From Blattamonas nauphoetae (Eukaryota > Preaxostyla > Oxymonadida): a stretch of 64,000 nt of DNA. The stretch is taken from the NCBI GenBank assembly GCA_033064195.1, contig JARBJD010000026.1, forward strand, positions 62,001 to 126,000. The letters run 5' to 3'. The position numbers and the translations under genes were made by a program. Each line of letters begins with the position of its first letter. Positions within the stretch are counted from its first letter, which is position 1. Under the pieces are notes generated by a model, which was not told where the DNA came from, did no database searches, and saw nothing but the letters and a program-made list of their open reading frames with translations. Positions 45,489 to 54,470 of the stretch are shown here, piece after piece.

Positions 45489-46977
45489 ATGAACACTCGA
45501 CAGATTGATACTTTAGTGAATAGGTTACTTCGGTGTACACAGCATTCTAAAAACAAAATAGTTGGAAAGAAATGGACTTTAACAAACATATTACCAGTAT
45601 ATGATGTCTCTGATAGACGGGGTGAATACATTGGGAATGATGAAACATACTTCGAGGATTGGTTCAATGGAGGTTTCTCTCCTGAATTATCACTACCTGA
45701 TGGAAGAAGAGTAGTTCAACAATTTGTAAGCAACTTCCTAGGAGTTCGTATTCGGGATAGCACTGCTAAACTTGCATTCGAAGCATATCAATTTTATCAT
45801 CGGACGTACAATCAGGAAGTGACTCTCTCACCAAGAGTTCGAAGCCTTGCAGAGGCAAGACCAATTCCAATCCCAACACCAGTGCAGAGACCAATAGTTC
45901 TAGAATCACCTGAATCTCCAATTCTACCTGGACAGATGAGAAACTTGAAATCAATGGGGTTTGAATATGAATATCCAATGAAGGAGAGGAAGTTCGAAGA
46001 GGATGATGATGATGATGATGATGACACTATACCAATTTCACAGGTGCAGGATCCAATTGAGAGAAATCCCTTCTTCAGAACAACTCCATTCAAACACCCT
46101 GTGAGAGAGATCAGACACTACGAACCGACGACACAGCAAGTGCTCAATAAGTTGGCACAAATGAAAGGATTGTTTGATCATCAACAGAGAAACGATTCAG
46201 AAGATGAACAGATCAAAGCTGAGAACTCAATAATGAAAAATCAAAAGCAGATGGAACACTTTATTACCTCACACATTCTGGATGCAAATAAAATGAACAG
46301 AGACACATTTGTTCGAGCCTCAATAAACAGAAAGATTGCGAACGAAGATCTTGACTTCATTCTGACTCACACAAAACAAATCCCATTCGGAGGAAGATCA
46401 TTTCAGGATTGGTATGAGGAATTTGATCACAGATGGAGTGTAGCACATCCGAGAAAAATACAGAGAGAAAAAGGAAGTGACAGAATGAGAATTGATCCAC
46501 CAATGATTCCTAAAACAACGAAAAAATTGTGTATCCATTTCGATCAAAAATGCAGTTCATGTCGAAAGCAATTACAGATGATCCACAGAAGACATCAGAC
46601 AGAAAGGTTCCTCAGAATTGTGATCGACCATACTTTTCTCCCAAGTTTGGATCCTGGGAAATTGATCTGGTTTTCATTCAATCACCAACGTCGAAAACAG
46701 TGTTGCAGATATACCTCTTCGCAATTAACATCAACACCAAATACCTGGTTGTCATTCCTGTTCTGGATAAATCATGGAGCAAAGTCAAGACTGCAATCAA
46801 TGATCTGATTAATCATCGTGGAGTTCATGTCAACAACATTCGAGGAGATGGTGAAGCAGCATGGACAAGTAGAGAAGCATCAGAGTTTTTCAAGGATCAG
46901 AACGTCAGTACATATTTCACAAGTTCGCCATTCACAAATCACAATAGAATTGTCGATCGAGTGATCAGAACAATCAG
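45489..46977 (+). CDS. Polinton A integrase region, first part
   Basis: The N-terminal portion (from 45489) is family-specific, with a run of Asp residues at about residues 173-180. The later portion carries the retroviral-type integrase core, recognisable by WEIDLVFIQSP and IRGDGEAAW. Such an enzyme inserts the replicated element and produces the 6-bp duplication. The hAT-type insertion at 46978-50260 interrupts this region, and a C-terminal portion lies beyond it. Fossil gene, broken. Confidence 0.75.
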
Positions 46978-47035
46978 CAGACCTTTGAGACTGATCTCAT
47001 CGATCTCAGCTTTTTTGATCTCAGAAAATAACTAG

Positions 47036-47400
47036 TGTTCAAATTCTCATAAAACTCGAAATACCGAAGTAAAAGACCCACTATCCGTGTTGAATTTTGT
47101 TTATAAGCACTTTCATTGAAATCTCGAGATGAATCATCCCACAATAATTCTTCTTCCCGATCCGATTGAAGAACTGGATGAATCACGCTTGTTTATCAAA
47201 AAAATTATTAATTCCACCGCGACGGATCTCATATACCATTTCTTGACGATTATTTCTCTCTTAGAATGATTTATTCAGCAGGTTTGCATTCGTTGTTCTA
47301 TTGTTTATTAGTCTTCAAGATTTCTTTTCATTATATCCTTTTTCTTCTATACTTCAACATTCTTTTTCCATTTTCTCTTTTTCATTTCCATTTATTTCCT
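47036..47400. other. Left subterminal region of the hAT-type element
   Basis: AT-rich sequence without a recognisable gene. It probably combines subterminal transposon sequence and the edge of the captured DNA. Confidence 0.3.
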
Positions 47401-47428
47401 TATCTTTCAAATTCTCCCTTCGTTCAAG

Positions 47429-47757
47429 TCTGGAAACGAAATCTCTGGCCTAACTGGATGTCACTCTCTGACTCTTGTGTGCAGTGGCTCAATTTGGTGT
47501 TCGACCTTCCAAATCTGGTGTCTGTTCTCTTCCACGACTCGTATCTGTCGCTCCACTCTGTCTCCGAGTCGCTTCTGTTCAAGGTCCGGAAAGTGTTCAC
47601 ACTGAAGAACCAGTCTCTACAGACCCTCCTGACTGACTGTGTGCTCTCCTTTTCTGAACAATCGCACTTTTCATTTATCGTTTCCAACAGTCCTCGCTCT
47701 TCTTTCTTTTCGTTGCTGATTCTGCTCTACCATACCCTCAGCAGGCAGCATTTGTGA
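47429..47757 (+). pseudogene. Captured host gene fragment, unrecognised
   Basis: About 109 coding-like residues (NLWPNWMSLSDSCVQWLNLV, ESLLFKVRKVFTLKN, FSLLILLYHTLSRQ) end at TGA 47755-47757. They have no recognised domain. The segment is Leu/Ser-rich like other host proteins here. It may be an upstream exon of the gene that follows or a separate captured piece. Confidence 0.4.
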
Positions 47758-47763
47758 TGTGCG

Positions 47764-49222
47764 GTGGATCAGTCTCCACATGTCCAGCAAGTGACGCTCC
47801 ATGACATGCCGAGCCGAAGACGGGTGTCGAAGATGAGCGAAGAACTGTCAAAACGGGATGGTCCCAAAAGTGGTGATATCGGACAAATTGACGAAGAAAA
47901 CATCTCAGAAGACGGAGAGAGTGCAAACCACACTCGTTTTAGTGACAAGCAGGACATTTTGAGTGAGGAGCTGATCCAAGTTTGTGTTGCGAACCTTCTT
48001 GTCTTCTATTAACCCTATTCGGTCTCTCTCGACTTTTCATCGTTTTTGCCTTCAATTTGTCTCTTTTCATTTTGAATTCACACTCATTTTTTACAGGACC
48101 AGCTTCGGATGAGCGATCTGGAATTTGGGCGATTGAGTGGCGGGCTTGTGCATTCCCGCTCCGAAAACGACGCTGAATGGGAAAGAACAGACGTACTGTC
48201 GGAACAGCGTGAGATTGGAGCACACAGAAACATCATTCTCCACTCTTGACACCACCTCACTCACAACACTTGGCTGTCCCAGACTCACCCTCCCCACCAT
48301 CCTCCCACCACTCTCTCACCGACCTCCGCTCTCCTCTGCCGCAAACCATCGACTCTTCGCATTTCGATTCTCACTCCACCTCGCCTCGTCCACTCTCACA
48401 CGCACTTCACACTCCTTCTCCTTCCCAACACAAGTCTGAATCGCACTCACAATCATATTCAAACCACGGAATTCTGATCAAAATAAAAGAAGAGAGACAT
48501 CTCGCGTGGAGGAACAAGAAAACGATTTGGACGTCTCGATCGACAACGGGACGCCTCTCAAATCCATTGTGGGGACACCTGCCTATCTGTTCATGATGGA
48601 GTGTCGTGACGCGGAGAGGATGATCAGACAGGAGTTTGTGGCGTGCTTGGGAGACACACTCTTTCAGGTCGAAGGAATCACTCCGCCTGTTCTCAAATCA
48701 CTCGGCGGATCCACACTGTCCAAGAACGATGCACAGATAATGATGTCCTTTGTGATGTCGTTTGGACGCTCGGTGATTGAGAATGTGGTGATTCATGTGG
48801 ACGAGGAAACAGATGCGAAGGATGAGAAGACAACTGACAAGTCACAGATTCTAACTCGAACAGAAAATCTTGTGAGTCGATTGATTTCCCGCGAGATCGA
48901 CATTGGGGTGACCGCATTCATCACTGAGACGACTCCATTGCGGAAGGAGGGGAAGGAGAAAAGGAGAAACGATGCCCAAGCGTCTTCCTCGCCTTTTGGA
49001 TCGCCGCCCGTTCCCACTCCAACGTCGATGCTCACACCTAGCCCACCATCCCCACTCTCAAAACTGACACTCCCGCCAAGCCCGTTCAACAAAAGCTTGT
49101 CTGCTTCACAATCTTTGGGAGCACTGACACCCGATCCAGTTACGCCTTCAATTCTCATTTGGATCCAACTGTCGGAAGAACGATCGCTTCTTTCTCAGAC
49201 TCGCGTTGGAAGGACGTGTTGA
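47764..49222 (+). pseudogene. Captured intron-containing host gene, unrecognised
   Basis: The first part (47764-47979) ends ...SEELIQ. A 117-bp intron, 47980-48096, begins GTTTGT, ends TTTTTTACAG, and lies in phase 0. The second exon (DQLRMSDLEFGRLSGGLVHS) stops at TGA 48247-48249, after which coding-like sequence continues in other frames: Ser/Pro/His-rich to about 48490, then 48506-49222. That last segment reads ECRDAERMIRQEFVACLGD and MMSFVMSFGRSVIENVVIHV, with a Ser/Pro-rich end. Frame switches show it is decayed. I recognise no family. The intron indicates capture at DNA level. Confidence 0.55.
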
Positions 49223-50132
49223 GCTATCGAACGTTCCCTTCGTGTGGGAAGCTGAACGTGGCCTTGTCTCGCCCACTCCTCTCTTGCTCAGCTGGAACAC
49301 TCGTCATCTCGCCATCTTCGTTCACTGCCACCGATCAATCTCAACTCACTGTCCCTCTCGTCTGTTCTTCTCCTCTCTCCCCATCTGCCTCCAACTCAGC
49401 GACGGACCAAATGAGGATTGAAATGGAAGAAGTGGAATTCTCGAATCTGAATGTGGATGGATCTGTTGATGGGGTTGTGCAGATCGAAGGAGCTGATTCT
49501 CTCCGACTGAAGAAAGTTGACTTTTCGAACGTGAAGAACGGAGCATCCGATGCCGTTCGAATCTTCGTGATGGGAGCTGGTCCACTCTCCTTCTCTACCT
49601 GAACGCATTCGACGGAGAGACTGTGGTTGTGAGTGGAACAGAGAAGGATGGGATGTGGTGTGGCGAGGCTGATTTCCCGTGCAGAAGCGTGAACGAGGCG
49701 GACAAGCATCTGAAACACGCACTTCCGTCGACAATTGAAGTTCAGACATCTGCTGTCCTCCACTCAGAGCTGGACCTCACTCACTACATCACGAAAATCA
49801 CATCAGGAAGCGGAGAGAAGGGCAGAGTGGATGTGTCGAGAGAAGGATGTCTCGTGAACCAAACATACACCCCAACTCACTCTGATTCTGTGTTGTTGCA
49901 TCGACCGTACGCTGTTCCCCGTCTTCTTCCCGAATCGACGCCTTCTCCGTCTGATGGATGGACAGCGAGAGGTGGAATGAGCAACACGTGGCGATCGGAT
50001 GGACTGAATGATTATGCATCGAAAGCAACTTCGAGAAGAGTGCGAATAGGAGAGAAGACGTTTTTTACCCTCTGTTCAGTGTTCATTCTATCACACTACA
50101 ACCATTTCGCTTTTTCAAGATTCTTATTTTGA
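49223..50132 (+). pseudogene. Captured beta-helix surface-protein remnant
   Basis: Two adjacent frames (about 49159-49602 and 49623-50132) read FSNLNVDGSVDGVVQIEGAD and RLKKVDFSNVKNGAS, which are turn-like repeats of parallel beta-helix proteins, then MWCGEADFPCRSVNEADKHL. The WCG....PC motif followed by an acidic helix recurs in large oxymonad surface proteins, from memory. The frame change between pieces and the absence of a membrane anchor show a fragment. Similar repeat-like sequence may exist at 5047-5382. Confidence 0.45.
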
Positions 50133-50296
50133 CCAATTGACACAACAATGAGACAAATATAGATACGCCTAATTAAGTCATTGATCTCAGACCCAAAAAC
50201 CGGAACTGAGATCGATCGATCTCAGTTTCTGCTTGATCGATCTCATGTATCAAAGGTCTGACAATCAGAGATGGATTCCAAGACAATGCAACACAG

Positions 50297-50740
50297 ATGG
50301 CAAATCATTCATTGATGAATCAGATGGTTGAATACTACAACATGACTCCACATCGAGCGTACTGGAACAAGTTCACTCCACAGCAGGCACAAAACAATCG
50401 TGAAATCGAAGCTCTGTATATCTCCAGTTGTGAAGAACAATTAAAGAACATCCAAAAGCAACAGATTACACAGATGCTATGGAAGTACAAGCCAGGAAAC
50501 ATTCTACTAATTCATCTTGATTTAGACAAGACTGTTGCCAAGTTTCAGAAGAAGCGAAGACAGTTTCAATTCGTGGGGAAATTCATCGAATACAAACACG
50601 GTAATGTCGTAGCTACTCTACTGAATGGTCTCACTTGTCTGTCAAAAGTTGTCTACGTTCCAATCCAACACACCAAGTTCCATGCAGACTCTATTGACGA
50701 CTTAACTCCACAATTCATTGCTGAATTTAATTTAATCTAA
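50297..50740 (+). CDS. Polinton A integrase region, C-terminal part
   Basis: About 147 residues after the hAT-type insertion. MVEYYNMTPHRAYWNKFTPQ is typical of the end of a retroviral-type integrase core. The rest (KYKPGNILLIHLDLDK, QFVGKFIEYKHGNVV) looks like the small beta-barrel that often ends Polinton integrases. Fossil, separated from the first part by the insertion. Confidence 0.7.
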   Translation: MANHSLMNQMVEYYNMTPHRAYWNKFTPQQAQNNREIEALYISSCEEQLKNIQKQQITQMLWKYKPGNILLIHLDLDKTVAKFQKKRRQFQFVGKFIEYKHGNVVATLLNGLTCLSKVVYVPIQHTKFHADSIDDLTPQFIAEFNLI

Positions 50741-50757
50741 TCTCAAAAATGTTTCAG

Positions 50758-50776
50758 ATATTTTTATTTCATTTAA
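50758..50776 (+). promoter_or_regulatory. Polinton T-rich start motif
   Basis: ATATTTTTATTTCATTTAA runs directly into the ATG at 50777. Confidence 0.5.
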
Positions 50777-51136
50777 ATGTCATCACTGAAAATATTAGAA
50801 CCGTTTGATCCTGAGCAGAAAGAGTTCACAAACATCCACGACTTTCAGAGATACTTGGAGAAGAATAGAAAAGAACTGAATGAGTACACAACTCAGAAAC
50901 TGAATAGGATGATTCAAATCGATGGATACAGAATCACAAAAATAAGAGGTGAAATTGCACTGAGGAAACGATATGTTGATGCTTCCACTCCTCCTAATTC
51001 ACTATCGATTGATCAAAGATTATCAGACATTGAAGAATCAATTCGAACACTGACAGATACTCTCAGCATGAGGCTTCGAAGTCTTGACGAGACCATCAAC
51101 AACCTTATTCAAGACTTAACGGACAGTCCGGTTTAA
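50777..51136 (+). CDS. Polinton A small coiled-coil protein
   Basis: 119 residues. The C-terminal half (LSDIEESIRTLTDTLSMRLR) has heptad-like spacing and probably forms a coiled coil. It has no recognised domain. It lies between the integrase and the convergent ATPase gene, overlapping the ATPase 3' end by about 20 bp. A structural or accessory role is plausible but not shown. Confidence 0.55.
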   Translation: MSSLKILEPFDPEQKEFTNIHDFQRYLEKNRKELNEYTTQKLNRMIQIDGYRITKIRGEIALRKRYVDASTPPNSLSIDQRLSDIEESIRTLTDTLSMRLRSLDETINNLIQDLTDSPV

Positions 51137-51961
51137 CCCTTCTTTGTTGATCTCATTCAGTGCTACTCCATCAGTATTGTATCGAAGAATGATTGCTTCA
51201 CACTTTTGTTTCCGTTGATAGATATTCCAAAAATGTCGAATATCAATTGGTGAGTTCAACTGAGGATAGACTCGACTGATTCGTTCTTTGTTGAATCCTC
51301 CAAAGATCCACATTGAATCAATGTTTGACTTCATGTCTGCTGACAAACTGAAGAGCTCATGCATCGTCAGAAAGAATGTGAACTTCGGTTGTCGATTCTC
51401 CAGTAGTAAGTCCATCATTGTCATTCTATTTTTGGATGTTCTACGTTCACCTAGGATCCTACGACAGTCATCAAGAAGGATAATCGTTTGGAGATTCTTC
51501 ACTGAGAAGTCATCAATGTAAAGTGAGTCAAAGAGATTCTCTCTGCATTCATCTGTGATTCTGTTTTGCCACTGATTGTCAATAATTTCTTCATATGCAG
51601 CTTTCGATTCGGAGAGTTCCAACAGAAATGGAAATGCATCATCGTATTTGACTTTCACATAAGGAACATTCAGTATTGGTTTGAATTTGTCGAATGTAGG
51701 ATCTATGTTCTTATCAGTGACGAAGACAAACAGATGGAATAGTTCATTCCTAACTTGAACATTCTGTAGCTTGGCAACTTCTCGAAGTGCATTAAATGTT
51801 TTCCCACTTCCTCTATTTCCAACAAGGACATTGACACTATTGCGATTGAAATTCAAGTCTGGATGAATCTGTGATTGCACTTCATGAGAAACATTCCTAT
51901 TAGAAGCTTCACTCAATTTTGCATTCACGTATGCTGTTAATGATTGATTCGATTTGTTCAT
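51116..51961 (-). CDS. Polinton A packaging ATPase (FtsK/HerA, A32-like)
   Basis: 281 residues from the Met at 51961, chosen because the conserved part begins soon after. VLVGNRGSGKTFNAL is Walker A and QTIILLDDCRRIL is Walker B. FTFFLTMHELFSL resembles the sensor region of A32-type ATPases. In Polintons and related viruses this enzyme pumps DNA into capsids. It is the only core gene besides the fibre-like gene on the minus strand. Its start region faces the gene at 52079 across about 50 bp. Fossil gene that looks whole. Confidence 0.85.
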   Translation of the reverse strand: MNKSNQSLTAYVNAKLSEASNRNVSHEVQSQIHPDLNFNRNSVNVLVGNRGSGKTFNALREVAKLQNVQVRNELFHLFVFVTDKNIDPTFDKFKPILNVPYVKVKYDDAFPFLLELSESKAAYEEIIDNQWQNRITDECRENLFDSLYIDDFSVKNLQTIILLDDCRRILGERRTSKNRMTMMDLLLENRQPKFTFFLTMHELFSLSADMKSNIDSMWIFGGFNKERISRVYPQLNSPIDIRHFWNIYQRKQKCEAIILRYNTDGVALNEINKEGLNRTVR

Positions 51962-51995
51962 TTGTGATTTAACTCTAATTAAAATATAGTTTTGG

Positions 51996-52010
51996 TTTTT
52001 TATTTTGTAT
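51996..52010 (+). promoter_or_regulatory. Polinton T-rich start motif
   Basis: TTTTTTATTTTGTAT lies four bases before an ATG at 52014, which opens a short frame rather than the main gene at 52079. Confidence 0.45.
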
Positions 52011-52013
52011 GAA

Positions 52014-52082
52014 ATGTCAATGATACCACAGATTGTGTACAACCAACCAACAAGAAAAACAAGAGAGAAGAAACCAAAATGA
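52014..52082 (+). CDS. Polinton A 22-residue basic peptide frame
   Basis: A short frame starts right after the T-rich motif and encodes a peptide ending TRKTREKKPK. Its TGA overlaps the next gene's ATG (ATGA at 52079-52082). It may be an upstream frame controlling translation of the next gene, or a tiny basic protein. Neither is shown. Confidence 0.35.
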   Translation: MSMIPQIVYNQPTRKTREKKPK

Positions 52083-52957
52083 GATACGCAGCAGAAACTC
52101 AAGCAGCGATGAAAAGAATCTATGCTGACGATGATATTCAAACCAGATGGAACGATGCCCTCAGTAGTTATCCATCAGCGCTTGAGTACATCAAGAGAAC
52201 TGGACAGAATTGGACTGTTCTAATGGAACAACATGGAAAAATCCCAGATGTGATGGTCTACGATAATGAGACGAAAGATTTGATTGCAGTCAATGGAGCC
52301 ATGCTCGCACCATACAACAGTAGACCGGTCAAAGAGACATACTACGCAATGAATCCAACACCAGACAAGCGAAAACAGACATCATATACAGCATTTAATC
52401 GCCAATTCGGAAGGAGAATCAAAGCTTCACACTCTAATTTCCTCAAGAATGGATCATACGATCTACCATCCAGTTTTCGAGACATCAGCTATGGAGACAT
52501 GCAAGCACAAAGATCACAACAACCTTATGCAATAATGAAGAAAGCTGTTGGTGACTTCATGACAAATGAATTGGGAATCACTCGTGCCAGTCGAGATAAT
52601 CCAGCAGATACTGGGAAAAGAGTAATAGACAATATGGTGTTCAATTCAATTCAATCGAAAGTAGCATCACAAATGTGGGACAGATGGCTTGAAGAACATC
52701 TTTCAGGATTCGACAGTACCAACGAAGGACATCAGAGAATGAAGAAAAGAAAGGATTTCAAGGAGCAGGTGTATCCACAGTTTCTAGAATTCATCACAAA
52801 TCAAGAAAATTTGCAAACATTCCTTGGTAGACATAATGCTACCATAGCATCAGAGATTAGTACACTGACACGCAAAGCATATGCAACAAGAACAGATGAA
52901 GATATCGGTCAATACCAATCTTCGAATATGCCAGCTTACTCTCAATATGTTCAGTAA
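52079..52957 (+). CDS. Polinton A protein of unknown function (292 aa)
   Basis: 292 residues, largely helical by composition, with many charged residues (ETQAAMKRIYADDDIQTRW, QMWDRWLEEHLSGF, RMKKRKDFKEQVYPQFLEF). No signal peptide, membrane segment or catalytic motif is evident. Its place between the ATPase and the structural gene block suggests a virion or packaging role. I looked for adenovirus-like protease motifs and did not see them. Confidence 0.6.
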   Translation: MRYAAETQAAMKRIYADDDIQTRWNDALSSYPSALEYIKRTGQNWTVLMEQHGKIPDVMVYDNETKDLIAVNGAMLAPYNSRPVKETYYAMNPTPDKRKQTSYTAFNRQFGRRIKASHSNFLKNGSYDLPSSFRDISYGDMQAQRSQQPYAIMKKAVGDFMTNELGITRASRDNPADTGKRVIDNMVFNSIQSKVASQMWDRWLEEHLSGFDSTNEGHQRMKKRKDFKEQVYPQFLEFITNQENLQTFLGRHNATIASEISTLTRKAYATRTDEDIGQYQSSNMPAYSQYVQ

Positions 52958-52991
52958 CAGAAAGAAATGTCTGATTAAAAACATTAATATA

Positions 52992-53008
52992 TATTTTTTA
53001 TTTTTATA
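52992..53008 (+). promoter_or_regulatory. Polinton T-rich start motif
   Basis: TATTTTTTATTTTTATA lies seven bases before the ATG at 53016. Confidence 0.55.
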
Positions 53009-53015
53009 GAAAGTG

Positions 53016-53600
53016 ATGCAACCAATTCTCAGTTGTCAATTTACGAAACACACAAGTTCTTCTTCAGTCCCAACATCAATCACCAACAATGTCATCATCG
53101 ACAACAAAGGATCCAATTCTGGAAGATCAAAGCTCGAAGATCGAAATGACCAGAGCGCTAATGTGGAGATGGACCATGAACGAGGCGCTTATGATCCTCC
53201 ATTAGAGACCTATCCATCAGCACCAATTCAAAGTCGTTCAATTCCACTTCGAGAATATATTTCTAATATTTCGGCATTCAAAGATCAGTTGTTACTCGTC
53301 TACAAGAATGCATTCGCTTGTGAAAAGAAACTATTGAATAATCTCATTGAACCATCGAAGAAACTGATCACGAACCAAAGTGATTTATGTGCACTGATTG
53401 CTACACTCACTGGGATTAATGATGTGGTGATCGAACTGGATGATTTGTCTGACAAGTGCCTATGTCTGAATAAACTCCCAGTGTTTAGAACCATTTTCAA
53501 GATCCTTGTTGGTGGAAAAGACATGAGTATTGCCTTCAATGAAGCATACAACACCATTCTCAATTATGGCATTTCTCTGACGAAAGCAATTCCTCGCTAA
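53016..53600 (+). CDS. Polinton A protein of unknown function (194 aa)
   Basis: About 194 residues from the ATG at 53016. The first 85 residues are Ser/Asn/Pro-rich and probably disordered. The rest (SAFKDQLLLVYKNAFACEKK, LCALIATLTGINDVVIEL) is likely helical. There is no recognised domain. It sits in the cluster of short, same-strand genes each with the T-rich motif, which looks like a structural-protein block. Confidence 0.55.
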   Translation: MQPILSCQFTKHTSSSSVPTSITNNVIIDNKGSNSGRSKLEDRNDQSANVEMDHERGAYDPPLETYPSAPIQSRSIPLREYISNISAFKDQLLLVYKNAFACEKKLLNNLIEPSKKLITNQSDLCALIATLTGINDVVIELDDLSDKCLCLNKLPVFRTIFKILVGGKDMSIAFNEAYNTILNYGISLTKAIPR

Positions 53601-53616
53601 AATTATAAATGAATTG

Positions 53617-53636
53617 TATTTTTTATTTTTCTATAA
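53617..53636 (+). promoter_or_regulatory. Polinton T-rich start motif
   Basis: TATTTTTTATTTTTCTATAA runs directly into the ATG at 53637. An identical version precedes the gene at 55921. Confidence 0.6.
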
Positions 53637-53945
53637 ATGGCACCAGGAAGTTTCAACAAACTCAAAAATATCGGCAAACAATTCTTTCAATTCATCAAAC
53701 CTCTAGCTCCAACATTCCTTCAAGTTGGTGGTGGATTGCTCTCACAAACGAACAGTAAATTTGGACAAACAGCAGGAGGAATACTCAACGGATTAGGAGG
53801 GATGATGGACGTTTATCAACAAAATAAAGCGATTAATCGTCAACAAAAACCGCAGATGATTGAATATGAACCACCTCGAAATGGGAGATACTCCAATGAT
53901 GATATGCCACTCTCGTCAAATTCCAAAATTCAATTCAAAGGATAA
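53637..53945 (+). CDS. Polinton A small capsid-associated-type protein
   Basis: 102 residues starting MAPGSFNKLKNIGKQFF. An amphipathic N-terminus and a Gly-rich middle (TAGGILNGLGGMMDV) are followed by a polar tail. This layout resembles small membrane-active or minor capsid proteins of Polintons and adenovirus-like viruses (pVI-like), but sequence alone does not prove it. The next gene begins MAPGWLSKLAAVGKNIL, so the two look like diverged duplicates. Confidence 0.55.
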   Translation: MAPGSFNKLKNIGKQFFQFIKPLAPTFLQVGGGLLSQTNSKFGQTAGGILNGLGGMMDVYQQNKAINRQQKPQMIEYEPPRNGRYSNDDMPLSSNSKIQFKG

Positions 53946-53982
53946 ACATTCACTCGTATTCGAATATTTTATTTTTATTAAA

Positions 53983-54282
53983 ATGGCACCAGGTTGGTTA
54001 TCAAAATTAGCAGCAGTTGGCAAAAATATACTCAGAGTTGGAGCTCCATTTCTGAATCTCATCCCCTTTGTTGGACCACTGATTTCGAAGGTAGCGCAGA
54101 CAGGAATTGAAATGATACCAGATGTGAAATCGGATCAGCAAATCCATGCAGAGAAGATGGCACAATACGAGCAAGCGATCAATGAAGGAAACACTGCAGT
54201 AGCGAACAAGCTCAGAGGGGAAATACTGAAACTGGAAGAAAAGCTGAAGCCGAAAGCGAAGAAACCAAAAAAGAAAAAGTAA
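53983..54282 (+). CDS. Polinton A second MAPG-type small protein
   Basis: 99 residues. The N-terminus MAPGWLSKLAAVGKNIL and the hydrophobic stretch FLNLIPFVGPLISKVAQTG could insert in or disturb membranes. The C-terminus is very basic (KPKAKKPKKKK). It begins like the preceding gene, which suggests duplication. A capsid-associated or DNA-binding role is plausible. The T-rich motif at 53965-53980 ends two bases before the ATG. Confidence 0.55.
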   Translation: MAPGWLSKLAAVGKNILRVGAPFLNLIPFVGPLISKVAQTGIEMIPDVKSDQQIHAEKMAQYEQAINEGNTAVANKLRGEILKLEEKLKPKAKKPKKKK

Positions 54283-54304
54283 CTAGAGTTAAAGCATAAA
54301 TGTA

Positions 54305-54320
54305 ATTTTTTATTTTTGTT
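54305..54320 (+). promoter_or_regulatory. Polinton T-rich start motif
   Basis: A TTTTTTATTTTTGTT-type motif just before the ATG at 54324. It may also serve the capsid-type gene at 54471, which lacks its own. Confidence 0.5.
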
Positions 54321-54323
54321 AAA

Positions 54324-54464
54324 ATGAACTCGCATATAACACATCTGACAAACAAAAGAACTGGAGCATCATCATTGACTGGAAATACCACTGGAAGGAT
54401 AGAATACACGAGAGATGACATGGGTCAAATTCAACAACAACTCATGTCTGAACATCACATCTAA
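54324..54464 (+). CDS. Polinton A 46-residue protein
   Basis: A short frame starting MNSHITHLTNKRTGAS and ending QQLMSEHHI, directly after a T-rich start motif. Its stop lies only six bases before the next gene's ATG. It may be translated from the same transcript. No domain is recognised. Confidence 0.45.
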   Translation: MNSHITHLTNKRTGASSLTGNTTGRIEYTRDDMGQIQQQLMSEHHI

Positions 54465-54470
54465 TACCTC

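Larger units (their letters stand above)
46978..50260. mobile_element. hAT-type element carrying host gene fragments
   Basis: The ends are CAGACCTTTGA and its inverse. The perfect 8-bp duplication ACAATCAG lies outside both (46970-46977 and 50261-50268). GATCTCAG motifs cluster inside both ends, as in the element at 8417-12146. No transposase is present. The 3.28-kb body instead holds an intron-containing host gene remnant, a hydrophobic or Ser-rich fragment and a beta-helix protein remnant. This is the layout of a gene-capturing (Pack-type) non-autonomous hAT element. Confidence 0.85.

Noticed and set aside
52079-53600. Adenovirus-like maturation protease
   Set aside because: I looked for a His...Asp/Glu...Cys arrangement typical of the family in these unassigned proteins and did not see a convincing one. 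No protease is called.
53983-54010. T-rich motifs as RNA polymerase III terminators
   Set aside because: They sit at fixed short distances before start codons rather than after RNA genes, which fits a promoter or leader role better.
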